Under the pieces are notes generated by a model. It saw only the letters and a program-made list of their open reading frames with translations. It did no database searches and was not told the origin of the DNA. Shown here piece by piece: positions 41,673-51,500 of a DNA stretch of 64,000 bases. A program made the position numbers and the translations under genes. The stretch comes from Cohnella phaseoli (GTDB lineage Bacteria > Bacillota > Bacilli > Paenibacillales > Paenibacillaceae), in NCBI RefSeq assembly GCF_003386235.1, contig NZ_QRDZ01000032.1, positions 1 to 64,000 of the forward strand, in the 5' to 3' direction. The stretch's first letter is position 1, and each line of letters opens with the position of its first letter.

Positions 41673-41767
41673 AACACGGCTTTCCTCTCCACGGCGTCGA
41701 TCGATTTCCCGAGGAGCGACACGGTCGGTACGCGTCGCCCCTTTCCCGGGAATTTCCGATTACGCTG

Positions 41768-43363
41768 CTATTTAAGATGGCTGTCGATGAAGGCCTGGTC
41801 GACCTGATCCTGAAATTGCTTCAGATTTCTCTCCAGAGCGGCCAAGTTGGAAGCGCTGCGCTTTTGCAGGAATTCGTCAACGGTCAGAGCTTCGGACCAT
41901 AGTCCCTGCCATTGGGAATGGAATTCTTCGAAATCCTTGCCCGTATCGAATACCGGCGGCAAACCGAACCCGTAAATTGGCATTTCCGCATACCTCAGCG
42001 CCGCGTCTACTTTCTTGGCTTCGGCGGGGTAGGTGATGCCCTCAATTGCCGAGGCGTCGGGTTGTAAGGAGTTATCCTTGCTCTCCCGCTTCAATTCGTA
42101 CAACTTGTTCACTTCGCCGGGGGAAGTCAAAAATTGCAGGAAATCCAGCGCAAGCTCACGATTATCGGATTTTTGGCTGATCACCCAACCGTTGCGGAGA
42201 CCAGACAGCGGATTCAATCCGCCCGCGGTCAAGCCCTCGTAGTTCTCGGTAGTAATCGTCGGGAAGTTGACGACATCCCACTGGAATACGCGGTCCGCTT
42301 TGCCTTCGTCCTTGAGCTTGGCCAACTCGCTGTCCGTGCTGGGGAAGCTGAACGTTCCGTCATACTTCTGAACGGCGTTTTGGGAGATGAACTTGGACAA
42401 GAGTTCGGATCCGTCGGCCGTCAGCAGGTTATCGTTAAAGTACGGCTTCATCTGGAGGATGAGTTCCACCGCTTTGCGGTACTCCGGAGACTTAGCCGGG
42501 TCGATGAGTCCTTTCTTGAAAGCGACATAGAGCTCGTCGACCGTATACGTTTCTCCGTTGTTACTGTCCGGATCATCGAACTTGTACGTCCATCCGTCGG
42601 CATGCCGCAAGTTGATTTGTTCCGTCTTAACCCTGAACATGGCGTTCAGCATCGTTTGGAACATCCACCATGTTTGAGCGTCGTTATTCTTGATCGCCGT
42701 ATAGAAAGGCAAATACCCCGCGTTCTTCAGCTTTTCGCTCACTGTCAGAAATTCATTCCAGGTAACGGGCGGAGTCTCGATGCCGGCTTTCGCATAGGCA
42801 TCCTTGTTGTAAAACATTCCGACCCATACGAGCGACCAGGGGACGAGCTTGGCTTGACCGGCCGCATTGCGAGACGTATCAAGGAACGGCGAGATGAAAT
42901 CGTCTTTCCACGCCTTCCCCGAGTCGGAGTACGGATTGGGTTGATTCAGGTAATCATCGAGCGCCAGAATGCCGTCGGCCCCCTCGAACGCGCTCACCAT
43001 CGCCGGTTCCGCGAGCATCAGGTCGGCGGATATGCCCCCGATCATCTGAGCTTTCAGAGCTTCCGCGTAGTTCGCGTAAGGCATCGACTCCAGTTCGATC
43101 TTGACCTCGGGCTGCGCAGCGTTGTAATCCGCGATCGCCGCCCGCATTTGATCGCCCCATTCATCTTCCATGAACGTGACGACACGCAGCTCGCCGCTCA
43201 AGCTCCGTGTGGTTCCGCTTTCATTTGATGCCGCGGTAGTGGGGGAAGCAGAATTTTTGACCTCGTTTGTCTCTTTCGAAGAACCGAAGCACCCGGTCAA
43301 CAGGCCGGACATGAGCGCCATACATACAAGCAGAATTACCGAGCCTTTTCTCAGTCTGAGCAT
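41768..43363 (-). CDS. Extracellular sugar-binding lipoprotein (ABC transporter)
   Basis: About 531 residues. I start at the ATG 43363 (AAGGGG 7 bases upstream), which gives a compact signal peptide with lipobox LLTGC; the frame's earlier ATG at 43396 lacks a ribosome site. The mature protein is a two-lobe SBP_bac_1 type ('LRVVTFMEDEWGDQMRAAIA', 'AQMIGGISADLMLAEP', 'PPVTWNEFLTVSEKL', 'WVISQKSDNRELALDFLQFL'). First gene of the locus B operon, behind a promoter with strong palindromic operator candidates. It supplies sugar to the MalF/MalG-like permeases. No ATPase gene nearby. Confidence 0.9.
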   Translation of the reverse strand: MLRLRKGSVILLVCMALMSGLLTGCFGSSKETNEVKNSASPTTAASNESGTTRSLSGELRVVTFMEDEWGDQMRAAIADYNAAQPEVKIELESMPYANYAEALKAQMIGGISADLMLAEPAMVSAFEGADGILALDDYLNQPNPYSDSGKAWKDDFISPFLDTSRNAAGQAKLVPWSLVWVGMFYNKDAYAKAGIETPPVTWNEFLTVSEKLKNAGYLPFYTAIKNNDAQTWWMFQTMLNAMFRVKTEQINLRHADGWTYKFDDPDSNNGETYTVDELYVAFKKGLIDPAKSPEYRKAVELILQMKPYFNDNLLTADGSELLSKFISQNAVQKYDGTFSFPSTDSELAKLKDEGKADRVFQWDVVNFPTITTENYEGLTAGGLNPLSGLRNGWVISQKSDNRELALDFLQFLTSPGEVNKLYELKRESKDNSLQPDASAIEGITYPAEAKKVDAALRYAEMPIYGFGLPPVFDTGKDFEEFHSQWQGLWSEALTVDEFLQKRSASNLAALERNLKQFQDQVDQAFIDSHLK

Positions 43364-43390
43364 GCGATATCCCCTTTTGATATAAGTTAT

Positions 43391-43430
43391 GTACAAACAT
43401 GATTTATATTGTCATGTTTGTACTTACAAA
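43391..43430. promoter_or_regulatory. Palindromic operator region before the locus B transporter
   Basis: GTACAAACATGA (43391-43402) and TCATGTTTGTAC (43412-43423) form a perfect 12-bp inverted repeat with a 9-bp spacer. TTTGTACTTACAAA (43417-43430) is a second perfect palindrome overlapping the right arm, similar to the TTTGTnCnnACAAA core of AraR operators. The 12-mer ATATTGTCATGT (43406-43417) recurs exactly in the promoter of the adjacent AraR-type regulator. Confidence 0.7.
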
Positions 43431-43483
43431 ACAATTTTATTATGCGAATTATCTCATGTCAATGAGAAAACAAAAAAAAGGCT

Positions 43484-43515
43484 AAAAAAAACTCCCGACT
43501 TTCTTAAGCCGAGAG
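43484..43515 (-). terminator. Terminator of the AraR-type regulator gene
   Basis: On the minus strand CTCTCGGCTT pairs with AAGTCGGGAG (10 bp with G-T wobbles), loop AAGA, followed by eight T. It separates the regulator from the transporter promoter. Confidence 0.88.
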
Positions 43516-43542
43516 ATCGTATATTTTTTCTCTTCCCGGGAT

Positions 43543-44718
43543 CTAGCTTCGGGCTTTCATCGAGGTAAGATTCGTTTTCAAGACAGGCTGAAGAACGGTT
43601 TTCCGATAATCGGCGCTTTCCGTTCCTTCGCTATTCGTCGCAGCTTCTGCGATCTCCACGATCATCTCCGCGGCCGTACGGCCCATGACCGTTTCGGACT
43701 GGTCGACATAAGTGAAATAAGCGAACTCGTCCTGCAAGGAGGTCGGGTTGTCGAAGGAGACGATGGAAATGTCCTCTGGAATTTTTAAGCCGTTGGCTTT
43801 AGCCGCGTGGTAGATCAAAATGGCAATCGAATTATGCAAAGCCAGATAGGCGGTCGCATGCCGCGCTTTGATATAACGGTACAAAGGATGATCCTGATCG
43901 AAGTCAAGATGTTGGATGTCGATATCGGAGAGCATCAGAGACGGATTGATCATCGCTCCCCGAGCCGTCAATTCCTTCACGTAGCCGTCGATTCGGTCCC
44001 GGATCGTCACGGTAGGAAAATCGATTCCCGAGCACACCGCAATGTCCCGATGGCCCAGATCCCACAGATGGGAGACCGCTAAACGGGCACCGGCTTGGTT
44101 GTCGGAACCGACGAAATGCGTCTCAATGCCCGGCAGATAGCGGTCAATCAGGACGAACGGGAATTGCCGCAGCTTTAAAGACAGTATTTCATCGTTATAG
44201 GCGTTGTCGTCCACGGGAAAAATGATGAGTCCGCTTACCCCCGCCTCGATTAGTTCCCGAATTGCGGCGCGCTCTTGTTTCTTCGAGTTGTTCGTGAGCG
44301 CCATGGTCAGACTGTATTGCCTCTCGTTCAAGGCTCTCTGAACGCTGTCCACAATTCGCATCGCGAACATGCTGTCGATATTGGGCATGACGAGACCGAT
44401 TTTCCTCTGCTCGTCCGCTACGTTTCTCGCGGCCTCCGACGCCTTCCCGGTTGATGAGGATTGCGCGGTACCGGATGATTCGCCGTTCTCCGGCCTCTCG
44501 GCTACGAACGTCCCTTTGCCGGGAATCCGACGAATGAGACCTTCTTTGGTCAAATGGATCATCGCAGTCGATATCGTCATGCGACTGACCTTAAATTGTT
44601 CTTTAAGCTCATGCTCGGTAGGAATCTTGTCTCCAGGCTTCAAATCGCCGTTTTGAATCCTTTCGCGAATGTCTTCTTGAATAACAGAGTACAGCGGTTT
44701 TCTTGACGCTTGATCCAT
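43543..44718 (-). CDS. AraR-type regulator (GntR DNA-binding + LacI-like sensor)
   Basis: About 391 residues. The ATG 44718 has GGAGG 6 bases upstream; the in-frame ATG at 44760 lies in the promoter. The N-terminal GntR winged helix (about 5-75: 'IQEDIRERIQNGDLKPGDKI', 'ELKEQFKVSRMTISTAMIHL', IRRIPGKGTFV) is joined by a linker to a LacI-type sugar-binding domain (about 105-385, starting 'KIGLVMPNIDSMFAMRIV'). This chimera is the architecture of B. subtilis AraR. It probably represses the locus B operon and itself, released by a sugar. It is transcribed separately with its own terminator. Confidence 0.88.
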   Translation of the reverse strand: MDQASRKPLYSVIQEDIRERIQNGDLKPGDKIPTEHELKEQFKVSRMTISTAMIHLTKEGLIRRIPGKGTFVAERPENGESSGTAQSSSTGKASEAARNVADEQRKIGLVMPNIDSMFAMRIVDSVQRALNERQYSLTMALTNNSKKQERAAIRELIEAGVSGLIIFPVDDNAYNDEILSLKLRQFPFVLIDRYLPGIETHFVGSDNQAGARLAVSHLWDLGHRDIAVCSGIDFPTVTIRDRIDGYVKELTARGAMINPSLMLSDIDIQHLDFDQDHPLYRYIKARHATAYLALHNSIAILIYHAAKANGLKIPEDISIVSFDNPTSLQDEFAYFTYVDQSETVMGRTAAEMIVEIAEAATNSEGTESADYRKTVLQPVLKTNLTSMKARS

Positions 44719-44749
44719 CAGGGGCCTCCAGCAACTTTGATATATACTT

Positions 44750-44779
44750 ATCATATTCAATTTGATATTGTCATGTCAA
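44750..44779 (-). promoter_or_regulatory. Promoter of the AraR-type regulator with internal operator
   Basis: On the minus strand TTGACA (44779-44774), 18 bp, TATGAT (44755-44750). The 12-mer ATATTGTCATGT (plus strand 44765-44776), shared exactly with the locus B transporter promoter, overlaps the -35 box and spacer. This predicts autoregulation. Confidence 0.7.
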
Positions 44780-44811
44780 ATCAAACATATCCTGTTGTGA
44801 GACAAATAAAT

Positions 44812-44837
44812 AGGTCCATGCACAATTGCATGGACCT
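44812..44837 (-). terminator. Hairpin downstream of the propeller-protein gene
   Basis: AGGTCCATGCA pairs perfectly with TGCATGGACCT, loop CAAT; on the minus strand it is followed by TATTTATTTG. Likely terminator of the gene ending at 44944, about 107 bp downstream of its stop. The sequence between (44838-44943) shows no gene. Confidence 0.7.
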
Positions 44838-44943
44838 TCACACGAATCTTGGACATACCGAAAAGCCTAAAGAGAGCCGCAACAAGTCACTCGCCAGGTC
44901 ACTTGCAGATAAGGCGTGTCAGCTCCTCTTTAGCCCGAGTCCG

Positions 44944-46920
44944 TCACCGACTGTCGGCAGTTATGAACTCGGCCAAATATACTTGATCCGTAAAGCCCCC
45001 CGTTGCATACAGCTTGCCGTTGAATAACTGTGCCGAGTACAGGATAACGTTATCGGGAACCGCATGCCTCGACCAGCGATTGCCATCCTTGGACAGATAT
45101 ACGGATCCGTTATTGCCAACCGTTACGAATGTATCTTCGAAATAACGAATACTGTACAAACTCGGAGATAGCGTACTCATTCCTGCCGGTTTCGAATATT
45201 CAAGGCTTTGCTTCTTCCATTTCGTACCGTCCTCGGATTTGAACAAGGCGTATTCCCGATCCACATGATATCTCTGCGCAGCCGTTATGATGAACATTCC
45301 GTTGCCCCATATCACGTCCGACAGATTGTATATGGCGTCCCCGTTAGGGCTTTTGATTTGTTTGCCCGCCTTCCATACCGTGCCGTTATCCGAGACTAGC
45401 GTAACTCCCCATTCGCCGACTGCAACGAACTTTTTGCCGCTCCAGGCAATGGAGTAGATAGACGCCGTCGTGTTTGTCTTGTGCTTCGTCCACGTCTTCA
45501 AATCTTTCGAAGTCATAATAAGTCCGTTCGAACCGGTGACATAATAAATTCCGTTGGCCTTGATAATACGAGAAAACGACTCTTTGATCGGCGTAGCGGC
45601 GGCCTTGCTCCACTTGACCCCGTCTTTGGACGTCATCATCAGGCCTTCCGCCCCAACGGCAAAAAATTGACTGCCCGTCCACAGAACATCGTAAAGCGGG
45701 AATTTGCCAAACTCAAAACTGGAGCGGTCGACCCCCTTGGAATCGATGGACCATAGCTCCCTATCCGCCGCTTTCTCGGCTTGGGGGTAGTAGTCGTCCA
45801 CCTCGCCGCCAACGGCGACCAGCTTGCCCCCTCCGACGGCCATGCTGTTCAAATGAACGGGCCGAAGAGCGACTTTCTTGAGCAGCTTCCATTGTACCCC
45901 GTTCGCGGACGTATAGATTCCGACGTCCGTATAGATGACATATTGCTTGCCGTCATGCAGCATATTGAGATTATAGTAGGTTCCGAACGTCAAGTACTGT
46001 TTGGAAGGCAGCGGTCCGACGCCTATCATGTCGACCCATTGCTTGCCGTCCTTCGACGTCTTTAATACGGAAAACGACTCGATCCTGTCATTGGAATATT
46101 TCGAACCCTCGGCAAAGAACCGATCCTTTACCCATATGACTCTGTTCCAGAAGATACCGTCCGATGGCACGGACGTCCATTTGACCCCGTCCTTGGACGT
46201 AAGCAGCAAGTAATCTCCAACCACGATGAAGGTGCTCCCCCCGAAGTGAAGATCGCGAATCGTCTTATCCTTCGTCGGGATCGCAACCTTCTTCCACGTT
46301 ATGCCGTCTTTGGACACGGCGGAAGTGCCTTCGCCGCTTAATGCGACGAACGTGCCGTTGCCCCAGACGATATCCCCTAGAGCCGACTTCATGCCGGTTT
46401 TGCGCTGGGTCCATTTCAAGCCGTCTTCGGAGGTCATAACAAGCGCTCCGTCGCTGTCGCCGCCGACGGCTACGAACCTGCTGCCGTTAAACGCGATCGA
46501 ATCCAGCTTGTCGATAGTCGAATCGTATTCCGTCCAGTTCAATCCGTCCGCCGAAGTCCACAATGACGATTTGTTGTGTAACTTAAATTCGAGCGCGACG
46601 AACCGGCCTTTGCCCCAGACGATCGCCTGCATCTCGAAATTTTCGAGCTGCGGATTTTTACTCCAGGTGACTCCGTCCTTCGACGTGCAGCCGTCCGAGC
46701 TGACGTATATTCCGTTGCCGTAAGCATAGAGATCCTTATGGTTAGCGAGGTCTGTAAGCTCCGGATAGAGCTTCGTCCATTCGAGCTGCTCTTCGTCTGT
46801 CGCTTCCGACTGAGTCGGATCCGTGAATTCAACCTCCTCTGCCTGAACCATCGGCGACGAATACAAGGGAGTAGCGAGAATGAATGCAAGCAACAAGGTC
46901 AAACTGCGAAACATACGCAT
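44944..46920 (-). CDS. Secreted multi-repeat beta-propeller protein (BNR/sialidase-like repeats)
   Basis: About 658 residues. The ATG 46920 has AAGGAG 10 bases upstream and opens a signal peptide ('MFRSLTLLLAFILATPLYSS', cleavage near VQA). The mature protein is built almost wholly of about twelve repeats of roughly 45-50 residues with the pattern GNGxFVAVG...TSxDGxxWT (for example 'WGNGTFVALSGEGTSAVSKD', 'WSGKKFVAVGEWGVTLVSDN'). These resemble BNR/Asp-box propeller blades. No catalytic residues are evident; a glycan-binding or scaffold role is inferred from its place at the end of locus C. A decayed relative lies at 30951-31062. Confidence 0.8.
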   Translation of the reverse strand: MRMFRSLTLLLAFILATPLYSSPMVQAEEVEFTDPTQSEATDEEQLEWTKLYPELTDLANHKDLYAYGNGIYVSSDGCTSKDGVTWSKNPQLENFEMQAIVWGKGRFVALEFKLHNKSSLWTSADGLNWTEYDSTIDKLDSIAFNGSRFVAVGGDSDGALVMTSEDGLKWTQRKTGMKSALGDIVWGNGTFVALSGEGTSAVSKDGITWKKVAIPTKDKTIRDLHFGGSTFIVVGDYLLLTSKDGVKWTSVPSDGIFWNRVIWVKDRFFAEGSKYSNDRIESFSVLKTSKDGKQWVDMIGVGPLPSKQYLTFGTYYNLNMLHDGKQYVIYTDVGIYTSANGVQWKLLKKVALRPVHLNSMAVGGGKLVAVGGEVDDYYPQAEKAADRELWSIDSKGVDRSSFEFGKFPLYDVLWTGSQFFAVGAEGLMMTSKDGVKWSKAAATPIKESFSRIIKANGIYYVTGSNGLIMTSKDLKTWTKHKTNTTASIYSIAWSGKKFVAVGEWGVTLVSDNGTVWKAGKQIKSPNGDAIYNLSDVIWGNGMFIITAAQRYHVDREYALFKSEDGTKWKKQSLEYSKPAGMSTLSPSLYSIRYFEDTFVTVGNNGSVYLSKDGNRWSRHAVPDNVILYSAQLFNGKLYATGGFTDQVYLAEFITADSR

Positions 46921-47065
46921 AGCAAAATATCTCCTTTTTCGGTCGATATATCGGTAAACTTTTCCATTTATTATATACATAATTCGACAGGTTGTCCCGA
47001 CTAATCGAAAAAAGGTGATTTGCAAGCCGCGGCAGTATCTTTCTCCAATCATGAAAAAGTGAAAA

Positions 47066-47137
47066 AGAGGCTGCCCAATAAGTGAAAGAGTCGTACCGAT
47101 AACCATGTACGCTCCTACTTATGGGACAGCCCCTTCT
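47066..47137. repeat. Short inverted-repeat element, related to the 52.5-kb element
   Basis: AGAGGCTGCCCAATAAGT (47066-47083) is nearly complementary to ACTTATGGGACAGCCCCTTCT (47117-47137). The 16-mer GGGGCTGTCCCATAAG (minus strand) is shared exactly with the right end of the element at 52544-52768. On the minus strand the hairpin runs into CTTTTTCACTTTTTC, so it can also terminate the GH39 gene ending at 47164. Confidence 0.75.
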
Positions 47138-47163
47138 AAGAGAAAGTTCAATGCATTCCTTTC

Positions 47164-48483
47164 TTAATCGAACTTGGCGAATAGCACGGAATGCTTAGGC
47201 AGAAATACGGAAATCGTCCCGCCCTCCCTCGCGATTCCGGAGTCTTCCAAGCGATCGAACCGCCGCTCCCGATCCATAATCAGCCACTCGCCCTGTCGCG
47301 AACCGAGCTCCGGCCAAGAGATTCGGTATTCTCTGCTCTCACCGCCGAAATTGCTGATCCACAGGGCCGAGCCTCCAGAGTCGTTCGTTACGGCAAGCGC
47401 ATATACCCCTTGCGCTCCATCTCCGGTTTCGGCTTCTATCCGATGCGAGTATCCGCATAACTCGTTGAATTTGCGGAACACATCGTAGACTTTCGTCGGC
47501 ACGCCGTAACGATCAAACAGTCCGCAAAATAAGTTATGGGGCTGAGCGTCGTAGTAATTCGCTTCATGAACCGGGCAATCCTGGAGCAGAGCGAACAGCG
47601 CCGCCGCGAACGAAGCGCCCTCTTCGTTCTTGATCCGTTCGAAAGTCGTTTGCCGTTGCATCGCCCCTTCAGGCTTCCATAACTGCTCGCCTGCGGATTT
47701 GAAGAAGCCCCATTCGTTCAAGTGACACTCCATGTCGGAGTAGCCCGCTTCTTCCAGCCAGCGATTCACCAACCTGGAGTTCGCCGCGATCGCCTCCGGG
47801 TCGCCGGCATACGTATGCCATGTAAAAAAATCAAGCGGCAGTACGTGTGTACGGCAATACTCGATAAATCCCTGAGTGAACGGGTGATTGACCATCGTGG
47901 CCGCATGTCCTCCGACCTTAAGAGTCGAGTCATGCCGCTTGATCGCAAGCGAGGCGACACGGTATAGCTCATAATATTGCTCGGCCGTCCCCGTCCACAT
48001 CACCTGATTGTCGGGATTGTCCGGCTCGTTCCAGATTTCCCAATACTCGATTCCATAATGAAATCCGTTCGCCCATCCCTCGTTATAATGCCGAATAATG
48101 CCTACGCATATTTTCGCCCATTTCTCGTAATCCTTAGGCGGGTGCACATAATACTTTGTCTTGGTATGCTCGATGCTTTCACCCAGGCGATAGACGATTT
48201 TAGCTCCCGTCGAGAGAACGGACGCGAGATAAGCATCCGTTCTCTCGAAATCGTAGCTCGCCGGATCTTCCGGGTCGCGGTCGAAATTGGGGAAAATCGT
48301 ATGAATGTCTACTTCCCATGCATGCGGCCAATTCACGTCATGCAATCTGACGAGCGGGAATGCCGCATTGCGAAAATGCTCCGTTAGATCGACTAACGAG
48401 CCGAAGCTGACAGGTCCGTTGTTCACCCCATGCAGCTTTTTCAGAGGCCCGTTTGTACGATCGGGCCGAACTTGAATATCCAT
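47164..48483 (-). CDS. GH39-like glycoside hydrolase (beta-xylosidase type)
   Basis: A 439-residue cytoplasmic clan GH-A enzyme. TIM barrel with the acid/base Glu153 in 'YWEIWNEPDNPD' and the nucleophile Glu257 in 'ECHLNEWGFF'. The N-terminal 'LHGVNNGPVSFG' and a small C-terminal beta domain ('ALAVTNDSGGSALWISNFGG') match GH39 enzymes. Known members cleave beta-xylosides or alpha-L-iduronides, and some act on arabinosides. No signal peptide. It follows the large secreted glycosidase by about 57 bp, so the pair likely degrades one polymer outside and its oligomers inside. Confidence 0.8.
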   Translation of the reverse strand: MDIQVRPDRTNGPLKKLHGVNNGPVSFGSLVDLTEHFRNAAFPLVRLHDVNWPHAWEVDIHTIFPNFDRDPEDPASYDFERTDAYLASVLSTGAKIVYRLGESIEHTKTKYYVHPPKDYEKWAKICVGIIRHYNEGWANGFHYGIEYWEIWNEPDNPDNQVMWTGTAEQYYELYRVASLAIKRHDSTLKVGGHAATMVNHPFTQGFIEYCRTHVLPLDFFTWHTYAGDPEAIAANSRLVNRWLEEAGYSDMECHLNEWGFFKSAGEQLWKPEGAMQRQTTFERIKNEEGASFAAALFALLQDCPVHEANYYDAQPHNLFCGLFDRYGVPTKVYDVFRKFNELCGYSHRIEAETGDGAQGVYALAVTNDSGGSALWISNFGGESREYRISWPELGSRQGEWLIMDRERRFDRLEDSGIAREGGTISVFLPKHSVLFAKFD

Positions 48484-48540
48484 CGTGATGATCTACCCCT
48501 TCATAAGCCTTTTGGATGTGATTTCTCGGATAGGTACAAA

Positions 48541-51500
48541 TTACGGGACGAGCTTGAGTGAACGGAATAGCGCGCTATCCTTCTCGTCTCCGATGCCGCT
48601 TCCCCACTCGATGTACCCTTTGCGTCCCGTGCCGTCGTTGTCGTTCACGAGCAGGGATACGCTGAGCATGCCGTCGCCCGAAGCGGCCGGAGCCAATTCC
48701 GTCCATGGCAAGGCGATTTCATAGAAAGTCGTCTTCGTGGTCTCGTTGCGAGTGATCGCCACGTTTCCATTGCTCACCGGCCCCGAAGTATAACCTTCCG
48801 TACCTAACCAACGGAACAGTTCCGGCCCTTGCGGCGTTAACGCCGCTCCGAACTCGTGCCATAACCCGCTCTCTCCCGGAGTGCCCTGGGCAATGCTGAA
48901 TTGCAAGCTGTCGCCTTGCCAGATCGAGCCCGCTTGACTCGTCTGCGAGAAGACATTGTCTTGAATCTTGGCGGTAATATAGACGTTGTTCTGATCCCAG
49001 TTCAGCCAGATGTCGCCGTTCAAATCCGAGCTTCCGCCGTAGTTCTGAATCAAGTTGTTGCCATCGGTCGCTAGATTGGCGATCCGCGTGCCCGGATTAG
49101 CATCCGCCGTGCCGTCGACCGTTACGGTCCGATTTTTCATATCTTTCATGGCGGATGGATTGCGGCCGATCAGCTTGCCTTCGTAGACGTAGGCAATCGA
49201 TCCGTTCGCCAGGAACGACAACGTTGTCGCGTAAGGCGTTCCGGCCGTCAGCCCCGTGACGGGCAAGTCGATGCTTCCCGACGAATGGGCGGCAACGGTC
49301 AACCCCGCGTTCAAGGTCCCGGTTTGGGTGCCAACCTGCCAATCCACTTCGTCGAGCGTATAGGGCTGCGAGCTTCGGTTAACGACCGCCATGCGAATCG
49401 CATCCCCGCTTCCCGTCAGAACATGCTTGGCGCTGAAGACGACCGGATCCACTAGACGGACGTCGGCGGACAGCTTCGCGATCGCCTGACCTCCCGCTTT
49501 CACGATTCCGAACAACGTCTGATCGTTGCTCAAAGCCGGAACCGAGATCTGGTACTGCTGCTGTTGGCCTGCCCCGACGTTGATCGCCACCGCTGTTCCT
49601 TGAACCTCGACGGTTCCGCTGATCGCTTGGCTGCCCGAAGCGGTGTTATCGACGGACAACGTGAGAACCGCCGCTTCCCCCTTAACGGCCTCTCCGCCTG
49701 TGAGCGTAAATCGATTGTTCGCGATAACGGTAGACGAGCTTGCGTTCATGTAGACCGGGGCTCCCGTAACCGTCAAATATGCATAACCGTTGTGCGGATT
49801 TAAAGTCGTCGTTCCGCCCATCACGTCCGTAATCACGATCGGAGAGCTCGTCTGGATCGCGACTTGCTTCGGTGTGGAAGACCAGAGAACGCGTTGCTGG
49901 CCGCTTCCGCTACCGAAGATGTAGCTGTAAATATCGGCTGCGACGGTCTCCTTGTGATCATACGGCTTGCCTTCCAGCTGTCGGGTCATGACGCCGTAAG
50001 CGGCGTATCCCGGTTTAGGCGCGTACTTGCCGAGCGCATCCCTCGCATTCCTTATCAAGCCGAAATTTTGTTCGTTAATGATCGGGTCGATCCCATCATT
50101 CATGAAATCGTACCAGTATACTTTCTCGACGCCCGCCGCCAGCTGAGTAACATTCGCGCGCACGACGTACGAGGCTTGCGAGGACTCGCTAATACCTCTG
50201 GCGTCCAATTGAGTCGGCCATCCGGTCTCCGTTCCCCAGATCGGCTTGGATTGCCCGTTATTGTACTGCTTCACGAGAGTGTCGAGCTGCTTTAGCTCCG
50301 CCTCCATCCCTTCCGGAGAGGCGGGATAGTTATACGGATGCACGGACAGAATGTCCATGTATTGAAGCCCTCCGAGCTGGAACAATTCCTCCATCCAGCT
50401 CCAGTCGTTATGCGCGACTACCCCGCCGATGACGATCGTGCTGGGATTGGCCGCTTTGATTGTCTGGTAACTGGTCTTCAACAATTCGTAGTAGTAAGAG
50501 GGCAGATTATCCGCCGGTCCATCTCCGAAATCGCCCATAATATTGAATTCGTTATAAACCTCCACCCACTTGGTGGCGGGAAAATCGCTCAACAGCGCAT
50601 TGCCGTAGTCGGCGAACGCTTGTCTGCCGGCGTTCGTATAAGGCGTTGCTCCGCCGTCGTGATTCGCATTGTTAAACGACAAGATCATCAGCGGTTCCAG
50701 GTTGTTATCTACCGCTGTCTCGTAGTATTCCGTGTAATCCTCCGGCGTCTCGTAGACGCCCGCGCTCGGCTCCATGCGGCTCCAATACATCTCATCGCGG
50801 AAATTTTTCGCTCCAGCGTTCTCGATCAGAGGAATCATATCGGGATTCCAGCCATGCGCGAAGTGAGTCGCTACGCCGAAAAAGGAGGCGTTCGTCTGGC
50901 TCAGGTCGACGGGAGACAGTACGGAGAACGTCGTCTCGGCCGTACCGACCGGTTGTCCCGCCGAGCTTGCCTCAACCTTAAAGCGGTAATACCCGCTGCC
51001 TAACTGCGGAAGCTGCAGCTGCGCCGTGCCGTCGATCGTTTGGGTGCCGGAGCCCGCTACGCGACGCCCCCAGAAGTCGGTCGCCGACCAGACCAGATCG
51101 GCGTCCTGCGCTAGGTCGACTTGGAAAGCGATCGTCTCGGCCGTACCGAACGAATTCCCCAGATGATCCTGCTTAATACGAATCGTCGGCCTAGGCACAT
51201 GGGCGCTTACGTCGTCGATCCAGAGCGTTCCGCTTGTTTGTGTCCCTACAAGTTCCGATTCTTCCATCAGTACATCCATGCGGATGGCCGGGCCATGCCA
51301 TAGGCCGTCTTCCGCTCCGCCCCAATGGTAGGTACCGGGTCCGGGCAATCCGGCTAGATGCGTGACAACGATCTGTTGCCAGTTTCCGTTCGGCTGGATT
51401 TCGATCCGCTGCTGATGAATTTGTCCAGTCTCGTCGAACAGACGAAGTGCGATCGCGTTAAGATCCTGCGTTTTCACCCAGAAACTGAGCTCTTCCATGT

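Noticed and set aside
42134..43228. Plus-strand frame of 364 codons
   Set aside because: Antisense shadow of the locus B binding-protein gene, with no ribosome site or domain pattern.
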